In this document: piece by piece, positions 42,911 through 52,082 of the stretch
Layout: every line of letters begins with the position of its first letter
How positions within the stretch are numbered: position 1 is the stretch's first letter
Source: Paenibacillus borealis
GTDB taxonomy: Bacteria > Bacillota > Bacilli > Paenibacillales > Paenibacillaceae
Assembly (NCBI RefSeq): GCF_000758665.1
Contig: NZ_CP009285.1
Location: 2,790,001 to 2,854,000, forward strand
Direction of reading: 5' to 3'
Length of the DNA stretch: 64,000 bases
Program-made: the position numbers and the translations under genes
The notes under the pieces: generated by a model
The model's input: the letters and a program-made list of their open reading frames with translations, nothing else
The model's database searches: none
Told to the model about the DNA's origin: nothing

Positions 42911-45900
42911 ATGGATACACGTAAAGCTAACAAATGGCTTGGAGGATTGGCAGTCTATCTTGTAGCCTATATGGCTGCGGTACTGCTTGACAATCATCTG
43001 ATGTTTGGAATCATTACAGTTATAGCTCCCGTGCTGGTCTGCCTGTATTACCGGATATCCGGTCCGCCTCCCGCACTGCTGAAACGGCCGTTCCGGCTGA
43101 TCAGTTACGGGTTCTTCATGTGGGTGATCTGTGATGCGCTCCTGATGACAGGCACGTACGGGTTTCATTTCTCAACGGAAGATACCTCCAAGTTCACCCT
43201 TACCGCACTTACCCTGTATTCGTTCACCAGAATGATTATTCTGGTTGCTGTACTGCAGATATACGGAATCCTCAGGCGGGGCATCAATAATTTACAGGTG
43301 CTGTGGGATCAGATCACAACGCTGGAATGTATTGTGGGCAGTATCTGGTTTGTATTTTTTCAGGACGGGTCATACCGTCTGGCGGATCTTGATTACCGTA
43401 CCCTTATCCTGTTCTTCTACCTGCTGGCCCCGCTGCTGACACTGGCCTCGCTGATGCTGATCTGGGTGTATATGAAGCGTGAATACCGTACAACGGGCTT
43501 CAAAATGCTGATTTTCTCCATTGCGCTGGTGTCCTCTGTGGATCTGGTCCAGGCGCTGAATAATGGGATTATGTCCGGCTACATCATAGACGGCCTTTAT
43601 AAATTATCGATTGTGTGCACGGCTGCAAGCTGGATTCTGATTCAACAGTATCCGAAACAGGCGGAGCAAGGGCCTGCTGAAGCACAGCCTGTGACGGAAG
43701 GCCGGACCTTGAAGAGCGGAGTCCTGTTCATGGCGTATCCGGCACTGATTTTTATAATCAAAGGATTCTCTGTGTATGTTTTTCTTTATTTCACCATCAT
43801 TATCATGGCTTATTTCATCGTCCGGCTGTATGCCAAACAGATCGCCTATACGAGAAAATTGCTGGAAACCGAAAGGGAGTACAGCGAGAAGCTGCGGCTC
43901 TACATGGATGTTGTTGAACAATCCCCATTGTCGATAGTCATCACCGATATGAATAGCCTCATTGAATACATAAACCCTTATTTCACGGAAGTTACCGGCT
44001 ATACCAAGAACGAGGCCGTCGGCAATAAGCCGTCGATTCTAAGGTCAGACAAGAACCAGGCTGAAACGTACCGGAATATGTGGGAGAAGCTGACGCTTGA
44101 GGGCAAATGGCAAGGGGAATTCATTAACCGTAAGAAGGACGGGCAAGAGTACACCGAAGCGGTCATTATATCTTCTATCAAAAATGAAAGCGGCCAGACT
44201 ACGCACTATGTGGGCATTAAGGAGAACGTCTCCGAATATAAGCGGATCAAAAAAGAACTGTCGGACCAGCTGTATTTCACCTCCCAGCTGGTGGATACTT
44301 TACCGCATCCGCTATTCTATATGGATGCCGAAGGCAATTTTATCGGCTGTAATACGGCCTATGAAGAAGCGTTCCAGATCTCCCGCCAGGTCTTTACGGG
44401 AACACCGATGAGCCGGCTCCCGCATCTCTCGAAGGAAGGCTTCGGGATTCTGAGTGAAATGAAGGAAGAAGTAACCGCCAGCGGACAGCCGGCGACCCGG
44501 CAGATTCAGCGCAGCTTCGCCACCGGGGAAGAGCATGATATTCTCTATTCCCTGTCTGCCTACCGGTTGTCTGACGGCACAGTGGGCGGGTACCTGGGGA
44601 TTCTGACAGATATCAGTGATCTGAAGAATAAAGAGAAGGAGCTGCTGACCAGCCGGAATTTTCTGGATGCGATAATTAACCATATTCCGGTCATGATTAA
44701 CGTCAAGGATGCGCAATCCTTGAAGATATTCAAGGCGAATCAGGCCGGAGCGTCGTTCCTCGGCTTAACTCCGGAAGAGATGGAAGGCAAGGATAATTAC
44801 GATTTATACCCTGAGGAACTGGCAGGAAGGCTGAACGGCAGTGACCGGAAGGTACTGGAGACAGGCAGGCTCTTCAGCGAAATTGAGATTGTTACGGACG
44901 ATGCCGAGCTCTGCAATCTGAAATATGTGCTGGCTTCGAAGGTGCCGATCCTGGATGCGGAGGGGAAACCCCTCTATCTCCTTAGTGTGTCCGAGGATAT
45001 TACCGAGGTAAAGCGCAAGGAAGAGGAGCTGAAATACGCGCTTAATCTGGCGGAAGAGGCGACTGCTGCCAAATCGCAGTTCCTGGCGAATATGAGCCAT
45101 GAGATCCGGACTCCGATGAATGCGATTATCGGAATGGCTTACCTGGCGCTGAAGACAGATCTGGATGCGAAGCAGAATGATTATATCTCCAAGATTCATA
45201 ATGCCGGAACTTCACTGCTCGGCATCATTAATGAAATCCTCGATTTCTCGAAGGTGGAGTCGGGGAAGCTGGAGCTGGAGAATATTGATTTTGAGCTCCC
45301 GGATGTCATTGGGAATGTGGTGGATATCTCAGGACAGACTGCACTGGACAAGGGGCTGCAGATGTCTGTTCAGATTCCTCCGGATGTTCCGCGTCAGCTC
45401 AGCGGCGACCCGCTGCGGCTGGGACAGATTCTTACCAACCTTCTCAGCAACGCCGTGAAATTCACCGAGAGTGGTGAAGTGGTCATTCTGGTGGAAAGAA
45501 TCAGCATGATCGACAGCATGACGAAGCTTAAATTCAGTGTGCAGGATACAGGGATCGGCATGAGCAAGGAGAGTGAAGGGAAGCTCTTCCAGGCGTTCAC
45601 CCAGGCAGACAGCTCAACGACAAGAAGATTCGGCGGAACGGGACTGGGTCTGGCCATCAGCCGGAAGCTGGTGGAGATCATGGGCGGCAGCCTGTGGGTA
45701 GAGAGTGAGGAGGGGAAAGGGAGTACCTTCTCCTTCACGGCCTGGTTCGGAATTCCTGCTGTGCCGGACTCTGGAGCAAGAGTATTGACCGGTCAGGCAT
45801 CTGGTGTGAAGGACAAGGATTACGGCCTGTCCGGTGTGCGGGTATTACTGGTGGAGGATAACGAGATTAATCAGCAGATTGCGGAAGAACTGCTGCTGAG

Positions 45901-46900
45901 CCAGGGGATGATCATTGATATTGCCGGCAACGGAGCGGAGGCCGTGCAGAAGATCGGGGAGATGTCCGCAGATCAGCCGTATCAGCTGGTGCTGATGGAT
46001 CTGCAGATGCCGGTCATGGACGGGTTCGAAGCGGCGCGGATAATCCGGGCCAGAGAAGCTGAGTTGCCAATCATTGCGATGACCGCAAGGACTATGGAGG
46101 AGGAGCGGGAACGAAGCTTCGCAGCAGGCATGAACGGGCATGTGGCGAAGCCGGTCGATCCGGATATCCTGTTTGCCAAGATTAGCAGGTGGACATCGGA
46201 TGCTCCCAGGGAGGATCAGCCGGATTACGATGAACGGGAGCGCGTACGTCCGTCGCAGGAGGCGCAAGAGACTTCCGGATTCCGCATTGAAGGTATTGAT
46301 ACAGAGAATGGCCTGAGACGTGTCGGAAGTAATGAGGCATTATATATACAGCTATTGCTGAAATATTCAGAGAGCCAGCGCCATACCGCCCGGAAGATCC
46401 GCGGCTTCATTAAGCAGGGGGATGAGGAAGCGGTGTATATGCTGGCACATAGTCTGAAGGGAGTTGCCGGGAATCTGGGTGTAACGGAAGTACAGAGACT
46501 TGCAGATTCCCTCGGCAAGCTGCCGAATTATCATGAGCAGCCTGCGAAGGTGGAAGCACTGCTGCTGAGGCTGGAGGCGGCTGTGCTGGAGAGCTTTACA
46601 GCGATTCGCGGGGAATGGGAGTCTGTAGAGCCCTCTGCCGCCCTGATTGCTGAAGTTTATCCGGAATCGGATGCACAGCCTCTGGCCCTTATAGCCGGTA
46701 AGCTGCTCGCGATGCTGAAGGATAGTGACAGTGAAGCCGTTGATTATTTCATTTCGGTGCGCAGACAGCTTGCAGAATACATGCAGCCAGAGCAGATGGT
46801 TCAGCTGGCGGACAGTTTGAACCGGTTTGAATATGAGGATGCCATCGCCAGTATTGAAACGGTGATACCAGAAAGTAATTATGAACAGAGGTTGATATAA
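42911..46900 (+). CDS. membrane hybrid sensor histidine kinase with PAS domains, receiver and HPt
   Basis: About 1329 residues from ATG 42911. Residues 1-320 contain seven or eight membrane spans (MASE-like sensor). Three PAS-type domains follow (about 335-455, 456-575, 580-710). The HisKA phospho-acceptor is His730 in [12 protein letters not shown], and the HATPase has DTGIGM and [10 protein letters not shown] receiver with Asp1030 ([13 protein letters not shown]) follows, then an HPt domain with His1180 in HSLKGVAGN. This is a complete BarA-type phosphorelay. It is directly followed, with no gap, by an HD-GYP response regulator, its probable output. Confidence 0.93.
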   Translation: MDTRKANKWLGGLAVYLVAYMAAVLLDNHLMFGIITVIAPVLVCLYYRISGPPPALLKRPFRLISYGFFMWVICDALLMTGTYGFHFSTEDTSKFTLTALTLYSFTRMIILVAVLQIYGILRRGINNLQVLWDQITTLECIVGSIWFVFFQDGSYRLADLDYRTLILFFYLLAPLLTLASLMLIWVYMKREYRTTGFKMLIFSIALVSSVDLVQALNNGIMSGYIIDGLYKLSIVCTAASWILIQQYPKQAEQGPAEAQPVTEGRTLKSGVLFMAYPALIFIIKGFSVYVFLYFTIIIMAYFIVRLYAKQIAYTRKLLETEREYSEKLRLYMDVVEQSPLSIVITDMNSLIEYINPYFTEVTGYTKNEAVGNKPSILRSDKNQAETYRNMWEKLTLEGKWQGEFINRKKDGQEYTEAVIISSIKNESGQTTHYVGIKENVSEYKRIKKELSDQLYFTSQLVDTLPHPLFYMDAEGNFIGCNTAYEEAFQISRQVFTGTPMSRLPHLSKEGFGILSEMKEEVTASGQPATRQIQRSFATGEEHDILYSLSAYRLSDGTVGGYLGILTDISDLKNKEKELLTSRNFLDAIINHIPVMINVKDAQSLKIFKANQAGASFLGLTPEEMEGKDNYDLYPEELAGRLNGSDRKVLETGRLFSEIEIVTDDAELCNLKYVLASKVPILDAEGKPLYLLSVSEDITEVKRKEEELKYALNLAEEATAAKSQFLANMSHEIRTPMNAIIGMAYLALKTDLDAKQNDYISKIHNAGTSLLGIINEILDFSKVESGKLELENIDFELPDVIGNVVDISGQTALDKGLQMSVQIPPDVPRQLSGDPLRLGQILTNLLSNAVKFTESGEVVILVERISMIDSMTKLKFSVQDTGIGMSKESEGKLFQAFTQADSSTTRRFGGTGLGLAISRKLVEIMGGSLWVESEEGKGSTFSFTAWFGIPAVPDSGARVLTGQASGVKDKDYGLSGVRVLLVEDNEINQQIAEELLLSQGMIIDIAGNGAEAVQKIGEMSADQPYQLVLMDLQMPVMDGFEAARIIRAREAELPIIAMTARTMEEERERSFAAGMNGHVAKPVDPDILFAKISRWTSDAPREDQPDYDERERVRPSQEAQETSGFRIEGIDTENGLRRVGSNEALYIQLLLKYSESQRHTARKIRGFIKQGDEEAVYMLAHSLKGVAGNLGVTEVQRLADSLGKLPNYHEQPAKVEALLLRLEAAVLESFTAIRGEWESVEPSAALIAEVYPESDAQPLALIAGKLLAMLKDSDSEAVDYFISVRRQLAEYMQPEQMVQLADSLNRFEYEDAIASIETVIPESNYEQRLI

Positions 46901-47995
46901 ATGCTGGACACTAGACCCGTAATCCTGGTAGTTGACGACACGCCGGACAATATCTCACTTCTCAGCGGGCTGCTGAAGGAGCAATACAAAGTAAAGGTAG
47001 CCACCAACGGGGAAAAAGCATTGCAGGTGGCCAAGTCCTCACCTCCTGATCTGATCCTGCTGGATATTATGATGCCGGTCATGGATGGCTACGAGACCTG
47101 CCGCAGGCTTAAAAAAGACGGGGAGCTGAGAGAGGTTCCGGTGATCTTTTTGACGGCTAAGGAAGAGGTGGAGGATGAGAATCTGGGATTTGATCTGGGG
47201 GCCGTAGATTATATTACGAAACCGATCAGTTCGCCGATTCTGCTGTCCCGTGTCAAAACCCATCTCACCCTGAAGCAGTCCAAGGACTTCCTTGCGGATA
47301 AGAATGAGTTTCTTGAGGCGGAAATCTCCCGGCGGATTAAGGAAATCTCTCTGATCCAGGAGGTCTCGGTTATGGCGATGGCCGCGCTTGCTGAAATGCG
47401 TGACTCGGAGACCGGCAATCATATTCAACGGACGAAGCTCTACATTGAAGAACTGGCCACCCAGCTTAGCCGGACGGGAAAATATGCGGAAGTGCTGAGT
47501 CCGGAGCATATTAACCTGATTGTGACTTCTGCGCCGCTGCATGATATCGGCAAGGTGGGCATTCCTGACCACATTCTCCTGAAGCCGGGGGCACTGACCC
47601 GCGAGGAATTCGAAGTGATGAAGACGCACACGACACTGGGCAGGGAAGCCATCCTGCGGGCAGAACGGCTTATGGACAAGCCGGAGACTTTTCTGCGCTT
47701 CGCCAAGGAGATTGTCTATTCCCATCATGAGAAATGGAACGGAACCGGATATCCCGAGCAGATTGCCGGTGAACAGATCCCCCTGTCAGCCCGGTTGATG
47801 GCGGTAGCCGATGTCTACGATGCGCTTACGAGCAAGAGAGTCTATAAAGATGCAATGCCGCATGAGGAGGCGGTCGGGATTATAGAAGGCGATGCCGGAA
47901 TACATTTCGATCCTGACATCGTCAAAGTATTCGTGAAAAACAAACATAAATTCAAGGAAATTGCCGAGAGATATACCAGCGAGCTGGTAGGCTAA
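46901..47995 (+). CDS. response regulator with HD-GYP domain (c-di-GMP phosphodiesterase type)
   Basis: 364 residues. Receiver: VVDDTPDN, acceptor Asp55 in LLDIMMPVMDGYE, and a Lys in YITKPI. A coiled-coil linker (about 125-160) leads to an HD-GYP domain with His214-Asp215 in LHDIGKVGIPD, HHEKWNGTGYP (GYP 283-285) and RLMAVADVYDALTS. All signature residues are present, so c-di-GMP hydrolysis is likely. The start codon touches the stop of the hybrid kinase, giving tight coupling in one operon; phosphorelay control of c-di-GMP is the obvious inference. Confidence 0.94.
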   Translation: MLDTRPVILVVDDTPDNISLLSGLLKEQYKVKVATNGEKALQVAKSSPPDLILLDIMMPVMDGYETCRRLKKDGELREVPVIFLTAKEEVEDENLGFDLGAVDYITKPISSPILLSRVKTHLTLKQSKDFLADKNEFLEAEISRRIKEISLIQEVSVMAMAALAEMRDSETGNHIQRTKLYIEELATQLSRTGKYAEVLSPEHINLIVTSAPLHDIGKVGIPDHILLKPGALTREEFEVMKTHTTLGREAILRAERLMDKPETFLRFAKEIVYSHHEKWNGTGYPEQIAGEQIPLSARLMAVADVYDALTSKRVYKDAMPHEEAVGIIEGDAGIHFDPDIVKVFVKNKHKFKEIAERYTSELVG

Positions 47996-48019
47996 ATAAG
48001 CCGTTTCAGTATATAAAGA

Positions 48020-48058
48020 TCTTTCTTCATCTCTTGGGAGATGGGGGAAGGTTTTTTT
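48020..48058 (+). terminator. terminator of the kinase/HD-GYP operon
   Basis: CTTTCTTCATCTC pairs with GAGATGGGGGAAGG (G-T pairs included) over a 4-base loop, followed by seven T. Confidence 0.8.
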
Positions 48059-48153
48059 ATTGTATGGGAAGCAGTTTTGAGCCGCCGGCCCGGGGTGCAA
48101 TCTGCTGCTTCGTACGCCTTGATTAGGGGGCTTAAGTGAACGAGAGTAGAGAC

Positions 48154-48370
48154 GAGCCGAACGTATGCGAAAAACCGAATACAATGTGCCAATAATAGGG
48201 CAGGTGAGCCGAATGTATGCGAAAAACTGAATACAATGTGCCAATAATAGGGCAGGTGAGCCGAATGTATGCGAAAAACCGAGTACAATGTACCAATGAT
48301 AGGGTAGAAGAGCCAAATGTATGCGAAAAACCGAATACAATGTGCCAATAATAGGGCAGGTGAGCCGAAT
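48154..48370. repeat. 52-bp minisatellite, 4 copies plus 9 bases
   Basis: Unit starts GAGCC(G/A)AAyGTATGCGAAA at 48154, 48206, 48258, 48310 and 48362, exactly 52 bp apart. Copies differ at only a few bases. 52 is not a multiple of 3, so the open frames across it on the minus strand are not credible genes. Confidence 0.9.
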
Positions 48371-48494
48371 TATTTTACTTTTGATGTGTTGCTTGATTCG
48401 CCCTCCGGGCGATTTTGATATTGCTTTGGGAGATTAAGCACCGTTATTTGGGGGGAGAGGGCTGAAGGCGGAAATGGAGGGTATAAATGGATGC

Positions 48495-48525
48495 TTGCTT
48501 TAAAGTGCACTTTAAGGATTATTAT
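48495..48525 (+). promoter_or_regulatory. MerR-type promoter/operator of the SDR gene
   Basis: -35 TTGCTT (48495), 19-bp spacer, -10 TATTAT (48520). The -35 end and spacer hold the palindrome TTAAAGTGCACTTTAA (48500-48515). A near-identical arrangement precedes the MerR gene at 49720. Confidence 0.8.
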
Positions 48526-48574
48526 GTTCATGCAGGCCATGCGCCTGAAAGAAATTTATTTAGGAGGTACAACT

Positions 48575-49609
48575 ATGCACAAGCATATGAATAGCAGCGC
48601 AACACCACAGGCTCCGGTCGGGAGCGGATTTGGTGCCGGGACTACGGCTGAACAAGTAATCGGCAACCTTGATTTGAGCGGAAAAGTAGCCATCGTAACC
48701 GGCGGGTATTCCGGCATTGGCCTGGAAACTGCACGGGTACTCGCCGGTGCTGGAGCTACAGTCATCGTACCGGCACGGACACCGGACAAGGCCAGGGCTG
48801 CAGCCGCAGGAATTCCGCGTCTGGAGCTTGAAGCCCTTGATCTGATGGACCCTGCTTCCATCGACAGCTTCGCCCGGCGTTTCCTGGATTCAGGACGGCC
48901 GCTGCATATGCTGATTAACAGTGCCGGCATTATGGCTGCACCACTGGCGCGGGATACCCGGGGCTATGAGTCCCAGTTTGCAACCAACCACCTGGGGCAT
49001 TTCCAGCTTACGGCCAGGCTCCTGCCGGCATTGAAGCAGGCAGGCAATGCCCGCGTTATATCCGTAACATCACGGGCACACCGTCTGGGCGGTGTCGATC
49101 TGGACGATCCTAATTTCACGCACCGTGAATATGACAAATGGACCGCGTACGCCCAGTCGAAGACGGCCAATGTGCTGTTCGCCGTGGCACTGGATGAGAA
49201 GGCTAAGGATCAGGGAATCCGTGCCTTTGCGGTGCATCCGGGATTAATCCCCTCCTCAGGAATCGGACGGTTTCTGGAACCGGAAGAGATTGGCGTCAAG
49301 CCGGTCCCGGCGGCGCAGGAAGAGCAGAAGCAGGCGCAGGAAGTGAAGCTTGAACAGCCGGCTGGCAGTGCCGGAGCCGACCGGATGAAGACGGTAGAGC
49401 AGGGCGCGGCAACCAGCGTCTGGTGCGCAGTAAGCGGGCAGCTGGCAGGCATGGGGGGAGTCTACTGTGAGGATGTAGATCTGTCCGAAGCTGTTCCGGC
49501 AGAGATTGTGCAAGGCTCCGGGGTATGGCCGTGGGCGGTAGACCGGGAGATTGCGGAGCGGCTGTGGACGCTCAGTGAACAGCTGACGGGAGTGGAATTC
49601 GCAATTTAA
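48575..49609 (+). CDS. short-chain dehydrogenase/reductase (SDR)
   Basis: 344 residues; AGGAGG lies 8-9 bases before ATG 48575. NAD(P)-binding motif TGGYSGIGLETARVLAGAG, then NSAGIMAAPL. The catalytic Ser is in ISVTSRAHRLG, with Tyr-x-x-x-Lys in AYAQSKTANVLF. This resembles the retinol dehydrogenase/oxidoreductase branch. An insert between about residues 245 and 275 (EEQKQAQEVKLEQ) is unusual. The MerR-type promoter upstream matches that of the next gene, so the MerR protein most likely activates this enzyme in response to a reactive substrate. Confidence 0.92.
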   Translation: MHKHMNSSATPQAPVGSGFGAGTTAEQVIGNLDLSGKVAIVTGGYSGIGLETARVLAGAGATVIVPARTPDKARAAAAGIPRLELEALDLMDPASIDSFARRFLDSGRPLHMLINSAGIMAAPLARDTRGYESQFATNHLGHFQLTARLLPALKQAGNARVISVTSRAHRLGGVDLDDPNFTHREYDKWTAYAQSKTANVLFAVALDEKAKDQGIRAFAVHPGLIPSSGIGRFLEPEEIGVKPVPAAQEEQKQAQEVKLEQPAGSAGADRMKTVEQGAATSVWCAVSGQLAGMGGVYCEDVDLSEAVPAEIVQGSGVWPWAVDREIAERLWTLSEQLTGVEFAI

Positions 49610-49719
49610 GCGGATATTCTGCTGCGGGGGTTCAGCGGACGATCTGCGGGTTGAGGAGCTATGGCAAGCACAAGGCTGGCTCTGGACACACAGGTACACG
49701 AGTAAACAAGTGCTCAAGC

Positions 49720-49750
49720 TTGACTTAAAGTGCATTTTAACCCCTATACT
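49720..49750 (+). promoter_or_regulatory. MerR-type promoter/operator of the MerR gene
   Basis: -35 TTGACT (49720), 19-bp spacer and -10 TATACT (49745). The spacer includes TAAAGTGCATTTTA, one mismatch from the perfect dyad at the SDR promoter. Confidence 0.82.
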
Positions 49751-49796
49751 ATAGGAAAAATCTGATCACTGCCGTGATCTGAGGGAAGTGACTGCT

Positions 49797-50198
49797 TTGG
49801 GTATATTGATCAAAGAAGCTGCGGCCAAGCTGGGACTCCCCGCTCATACCATCCGCTATTACGAGAAAGAAGGATTGTTGCCTTCACTACAGAGGGATGA
49901 GCAGGGGAACAGGATATTTGAACAGGCCGATCTGGACTGGATCTCGCTTATGACCTGCTTCCGGGCCACCGGAATGCCAGTGGCCGGATTGAAGCAGATC
50001 GTTGACCTTGCCGCAGAAGGAGATTCCACGATACCCGAAAGGCAGGCGATACTGGAAGCCCATAAGCTCGAGCTTATGCGCAGGCAGGAGGAGCTGGACC
50101 GGGCTTTTGCAGCAGTGAATATGAAGCTGTCACGGTATGATACGATTCTGAAAGGCCAGCCGGACCCCAATGCCGGTAACCACATGGGTCTGTGCTGA
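49797..50198 (+). CDS. MerR family regulator (AdhR-like)
   Basis: About 133 residues. The winged helix is IKEAAAKLGLPAHTIRYYEK then EGLLPSLQRDEQGNRIFEQA. A dimer helix follows (ERQAILEAHKLELMRRQEELDRAFAAV in part). It lacks the metal-binding Cys set of MerR/CueR, which fits the AdhR/YraB-type sensors of aldehydes. TTG 49797 has GAGGGAA 9 bases upstream; a GTG at 49788 abuts it and is less likely. The gene's own promoter and that of the SDR gene carry the same operator, so it probably controls both. Symbols are not assigned. Confidence 0.9.
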   Translation: MGILIKEAAAKLGLPAHTIRYYEKEGLLPSLQRDEQGNRIFEQADLDWISLMTCFRATGMPVAGLKQIVDLAAEGDSTIPERQAILEAHKLELMRRQEELDRAFAAVNMKLSRYDTILKGQPDPNAGNHMGLC

Positions 50199-50302
50199 GC
50201 ATAGCTTTTATTCGGCATCGAGCTTCTGTATCCAGTTAAATAAGGCTTCACCAACTGCCTGCGGCTGCATTCCGCTATACTTCAAATCTTAGCCCGTTTC
50301 TG

Positions 50303-50331
50303 CAAAGAAAGACGCTCCCGGTTCCGGGAGC
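50303..50331 (-). terminator. terminator of the peptide/regulator operon
   Basis: GCTCCCGG-TT-CCGGGAGC is a perfect 8-bp stem. On the minus strand it is followed by GTCTTTCTTT. It lies downstream of the small peptide gene. Confidence 0.7.
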
Positions 50332-50386
50332 ATCTTAGCACTATAGATATAATATTTTTTTACATGAATATTAAGTATACTTAGAT

Positions 50387-50530
50387 TTAACCTTCCCCTG
50401 CGCCATGCCCCATAGTAGAAATTAATTGTGAGCTGTTACCATCGGTTGTAAATCCGATACCTCCAACCGGTAAAATAATAACAAGCAGCAGACTAACCGA
50501 AGTTAGAAACACGATAAGCTTCTTGGTCAT
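50387..50530 (-). CDS. small secreted peptide precursor, candidate quorum-sensing propeptide
   Basis: A 47-residue frame, too short for usual gene finders. It starts at ATG 50530 inside the 3' end of the regulator gene, in another frame, overlapping it by 38 bases; GAGAGGTG lies about 10 bases upstream. It begins MTKK, then has a hydrophobic stretch (residues 5-23) like a signal peptide. A polar tail of about 20 residues ends in LISTMGHGAGEG. Phr, AimP and Alo-type precursors have this plan and this position after their receptor gene. The C-terminal residues are the likely signal peptide; its exact ends cannot be read from sequence. A terminator follows 56 bases later. Confidence 0.75.
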   Translation of the reverse strand: MTKKLIVFLTSVSLLLVIILPVGGIGFTTDGNSSQLISTMGHGAGEG

Positions 50531-51887
50531 TTGGATCCTGCACCTCTCTAATTAGGAATTTATATTGCGCTTGCTCTTCTTCGCTTGCTTCATGCCGGTG
50601 CTGCTCAAACAGATTCACGCATTTAATGATTAGGCTTTCATTATTGATTCTAACGGATGATTCCAAACTTTTGAGTATTACGCTAATTCCATCGTTTCGT
50701 TTATTGTGTAATTTATAAATGGCTAATTCAGTAAGAAATCTGGCATGCTGGTCCGCAATAATCTGATGATTATACTTGCCGAAACCGGAGTTGTAAGGTT
50801 CATAAGGAACATGCTTAGAAAACTTGGCAAGAATGTAATCTATATTCCATCTGTAGCGGTTTGCTGATTTAATGATATTATAGACAGCTGTAAAAACTTG
50901 CCCCTCGTGGTTAGAAATATAGTCAACATAATCCTGCAAAATCTCGAATTGCCCCGCCATTACACGATAGAGGTAGGTGTTTGCCGTTCCCCAAAGCTGA
51001 AATTGAGCTAACGTCTCCTGGACCTCGTCATTGTCTTCCTGTATCCAGCTTCCATCCATATATAGAGGAATCAGATCCAAAGCCGCCGTGTAGTCCCCAT
51101 ACTCTTCCTGCACACTGGAGCGCATAAGATATGTATACAGGATGTAGAAGTAGAGCGGCTTCTCAGGAGATTTCTCACCGTGGTCCTTACGGCCTGAGCC
51201 ATATGGATGATTGTAGCTGAGACTGGCCAGACGGTGCATTTCCAGTGCCAGTTCGTCTACCTTATCCCACTTATGCAGTGAATAATACACATGCATCAGG
51301 TGCTTCAGCCCATCCAGCTGGTCCGCCACCTCTAACCGCTCAATATAGCATTCAAAAAGAAGGGCAGCCTGTAAATTCAGGGCTTGGCTGTCACCCAGCG
51401 AAATGCGGAATAAGCGGTACTGGCATACGGCAAGCCGTTCGGAATGCTGATACTTCTCACTTGCGCTCACATTCCTGTACAGCACCGCTGCTGCTTGCCA
51501 TTGGCCCTCCTGAAATAATCCTTCGGCCACTTCAAACAACATGGGTGCATAAATTAAATTGTCTAGCAGATTCTTAACCACAAGTTCAATACAGTCAAGC
51601 CGCCCAAGCTCTGCTGAACTCAGAATGAACGGGCGCAGACGCCGCCAGGTTGGAGCTGAATGATAGAAGCACTCGTCCACATACAAGCTGTAGAAATGGT
51701 CCTCCGGAACTCCCATGGCCCGGGTGATCAATTCCAGGTGACTCATGGCAATCGGCTGCTGGCCGCTAAGCAAACGGCTGAGCGTTCCGGAATTAATGCC
51801 GGTCTGTATAGAAAATTGATTAATCGACATCTGCTGTGCTGAGAGATAAGCCTCTAAATGACTGCGAATCGTGGTTACAGGCTCCAA
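50493..51887 (-). CDS. RRNPP/Aim-like (Alo-type) regulator: XRE helix-turn-helix plus TPR-like repeats
   Basis: 464 residues from TTG 51887, with GGTGGTG about 6 bases upstream. Residues 8-62 form an XRE helix-turn-helix (MSINQFSIQTGINSGTLSRL). Residues 90-450 are a long all-helical array with TPR character (PMLFEVAEGLFQEGQWQAAA; VYYSLHKWDKVDELALEMHR). This matches receptors that bind a re-imported peptide, such as PlcR, AimR and the Aim-like receptors of Paenibacillus. The small precursor gene overlapping its 3' end is the expected partner. Its own promoter contains a perfect dyad, suggesting autoregulation. Family assignment is by architecture. Confidence 0.85.
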   Translation of the reverse strand: MEPVTTIRSHLEAYLSAQQMSINQFSIQTGINSGTLSRLLSGQQPIAMSHLELITRAMGVPEDHFYSLYVDECFYHSAPTWRRLRPFILSSAELGRLDCIELVVKNLLDNLIYAPMLFEVAEGLFQEGQWQAAAVLYRNVSASEKYQHSERLAVCQYRLFRISLGDSQALNLQAALLFECYIERLEVADQLDGLKHLMHVYYSLHKWDKVDELALEMHRLASLSYNHPYGSGRKDHGEKSPEKPLYFYILYTYLMRSSVQEEYGDYTAALDLIPLYMDGSWIQEDNDEVQETLAQFQLWGTANTYLYRVMAGQFEILQDYVDYISNHEGQVFTAVYNIIKSANRYRWNIDYILAKFSKHVPYEPYNSGFGKYNHQIIADQHARFLTELAIYKLHNKRNDGISVILKSLESSVRINNESLIIKCVNLFEQHRHEASEEEQAQYKFLIREVQDPNDQEAYRVSNFG

Positions 51888-51937
51888 AGAAACACCACCA
51901 ATCCAATACCATAATTTAGGTCCTTAATGTTATAAGT

Positions 51938-51968
51938 GTATAATATGCGCCATTATACCACCGGTCAA
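51938..51968 (-). promoter_or_regulatory. promoter and dyad operator of the Alo-like regulator
   Basis: On the minus strand TTGACC (51963-51968) and TATTAT (51940-51945) are 17 bp apart. A perfect dyad GTATAAT-N7-ATTATAC (51938-51958) covers the -10 box and half the spacer, an ideal site for repression by the downstream regulator. Confidence 0.7.
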
Positions 51969-52082
51969 GAGCGTGATAGGTAGAAACAGTGAACAATAGG
52001 AAAAAGCATCCCCGCTGTAACAGGAACGCTCTCTCCGATTTTTTGCAGACCGTGATAAGAGAAGTTTAATTCCGAAGCTGCA

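Noticed and set aside
47786..48348. Minus-strand frames of 184 and 118 residues rich in FSHTFGSPALLLAH
   Set aside because: They are produced by the 52-bp minisatellite, whose period is not a multiple of 3, and one overlaps the HD-GYP gene antisense.
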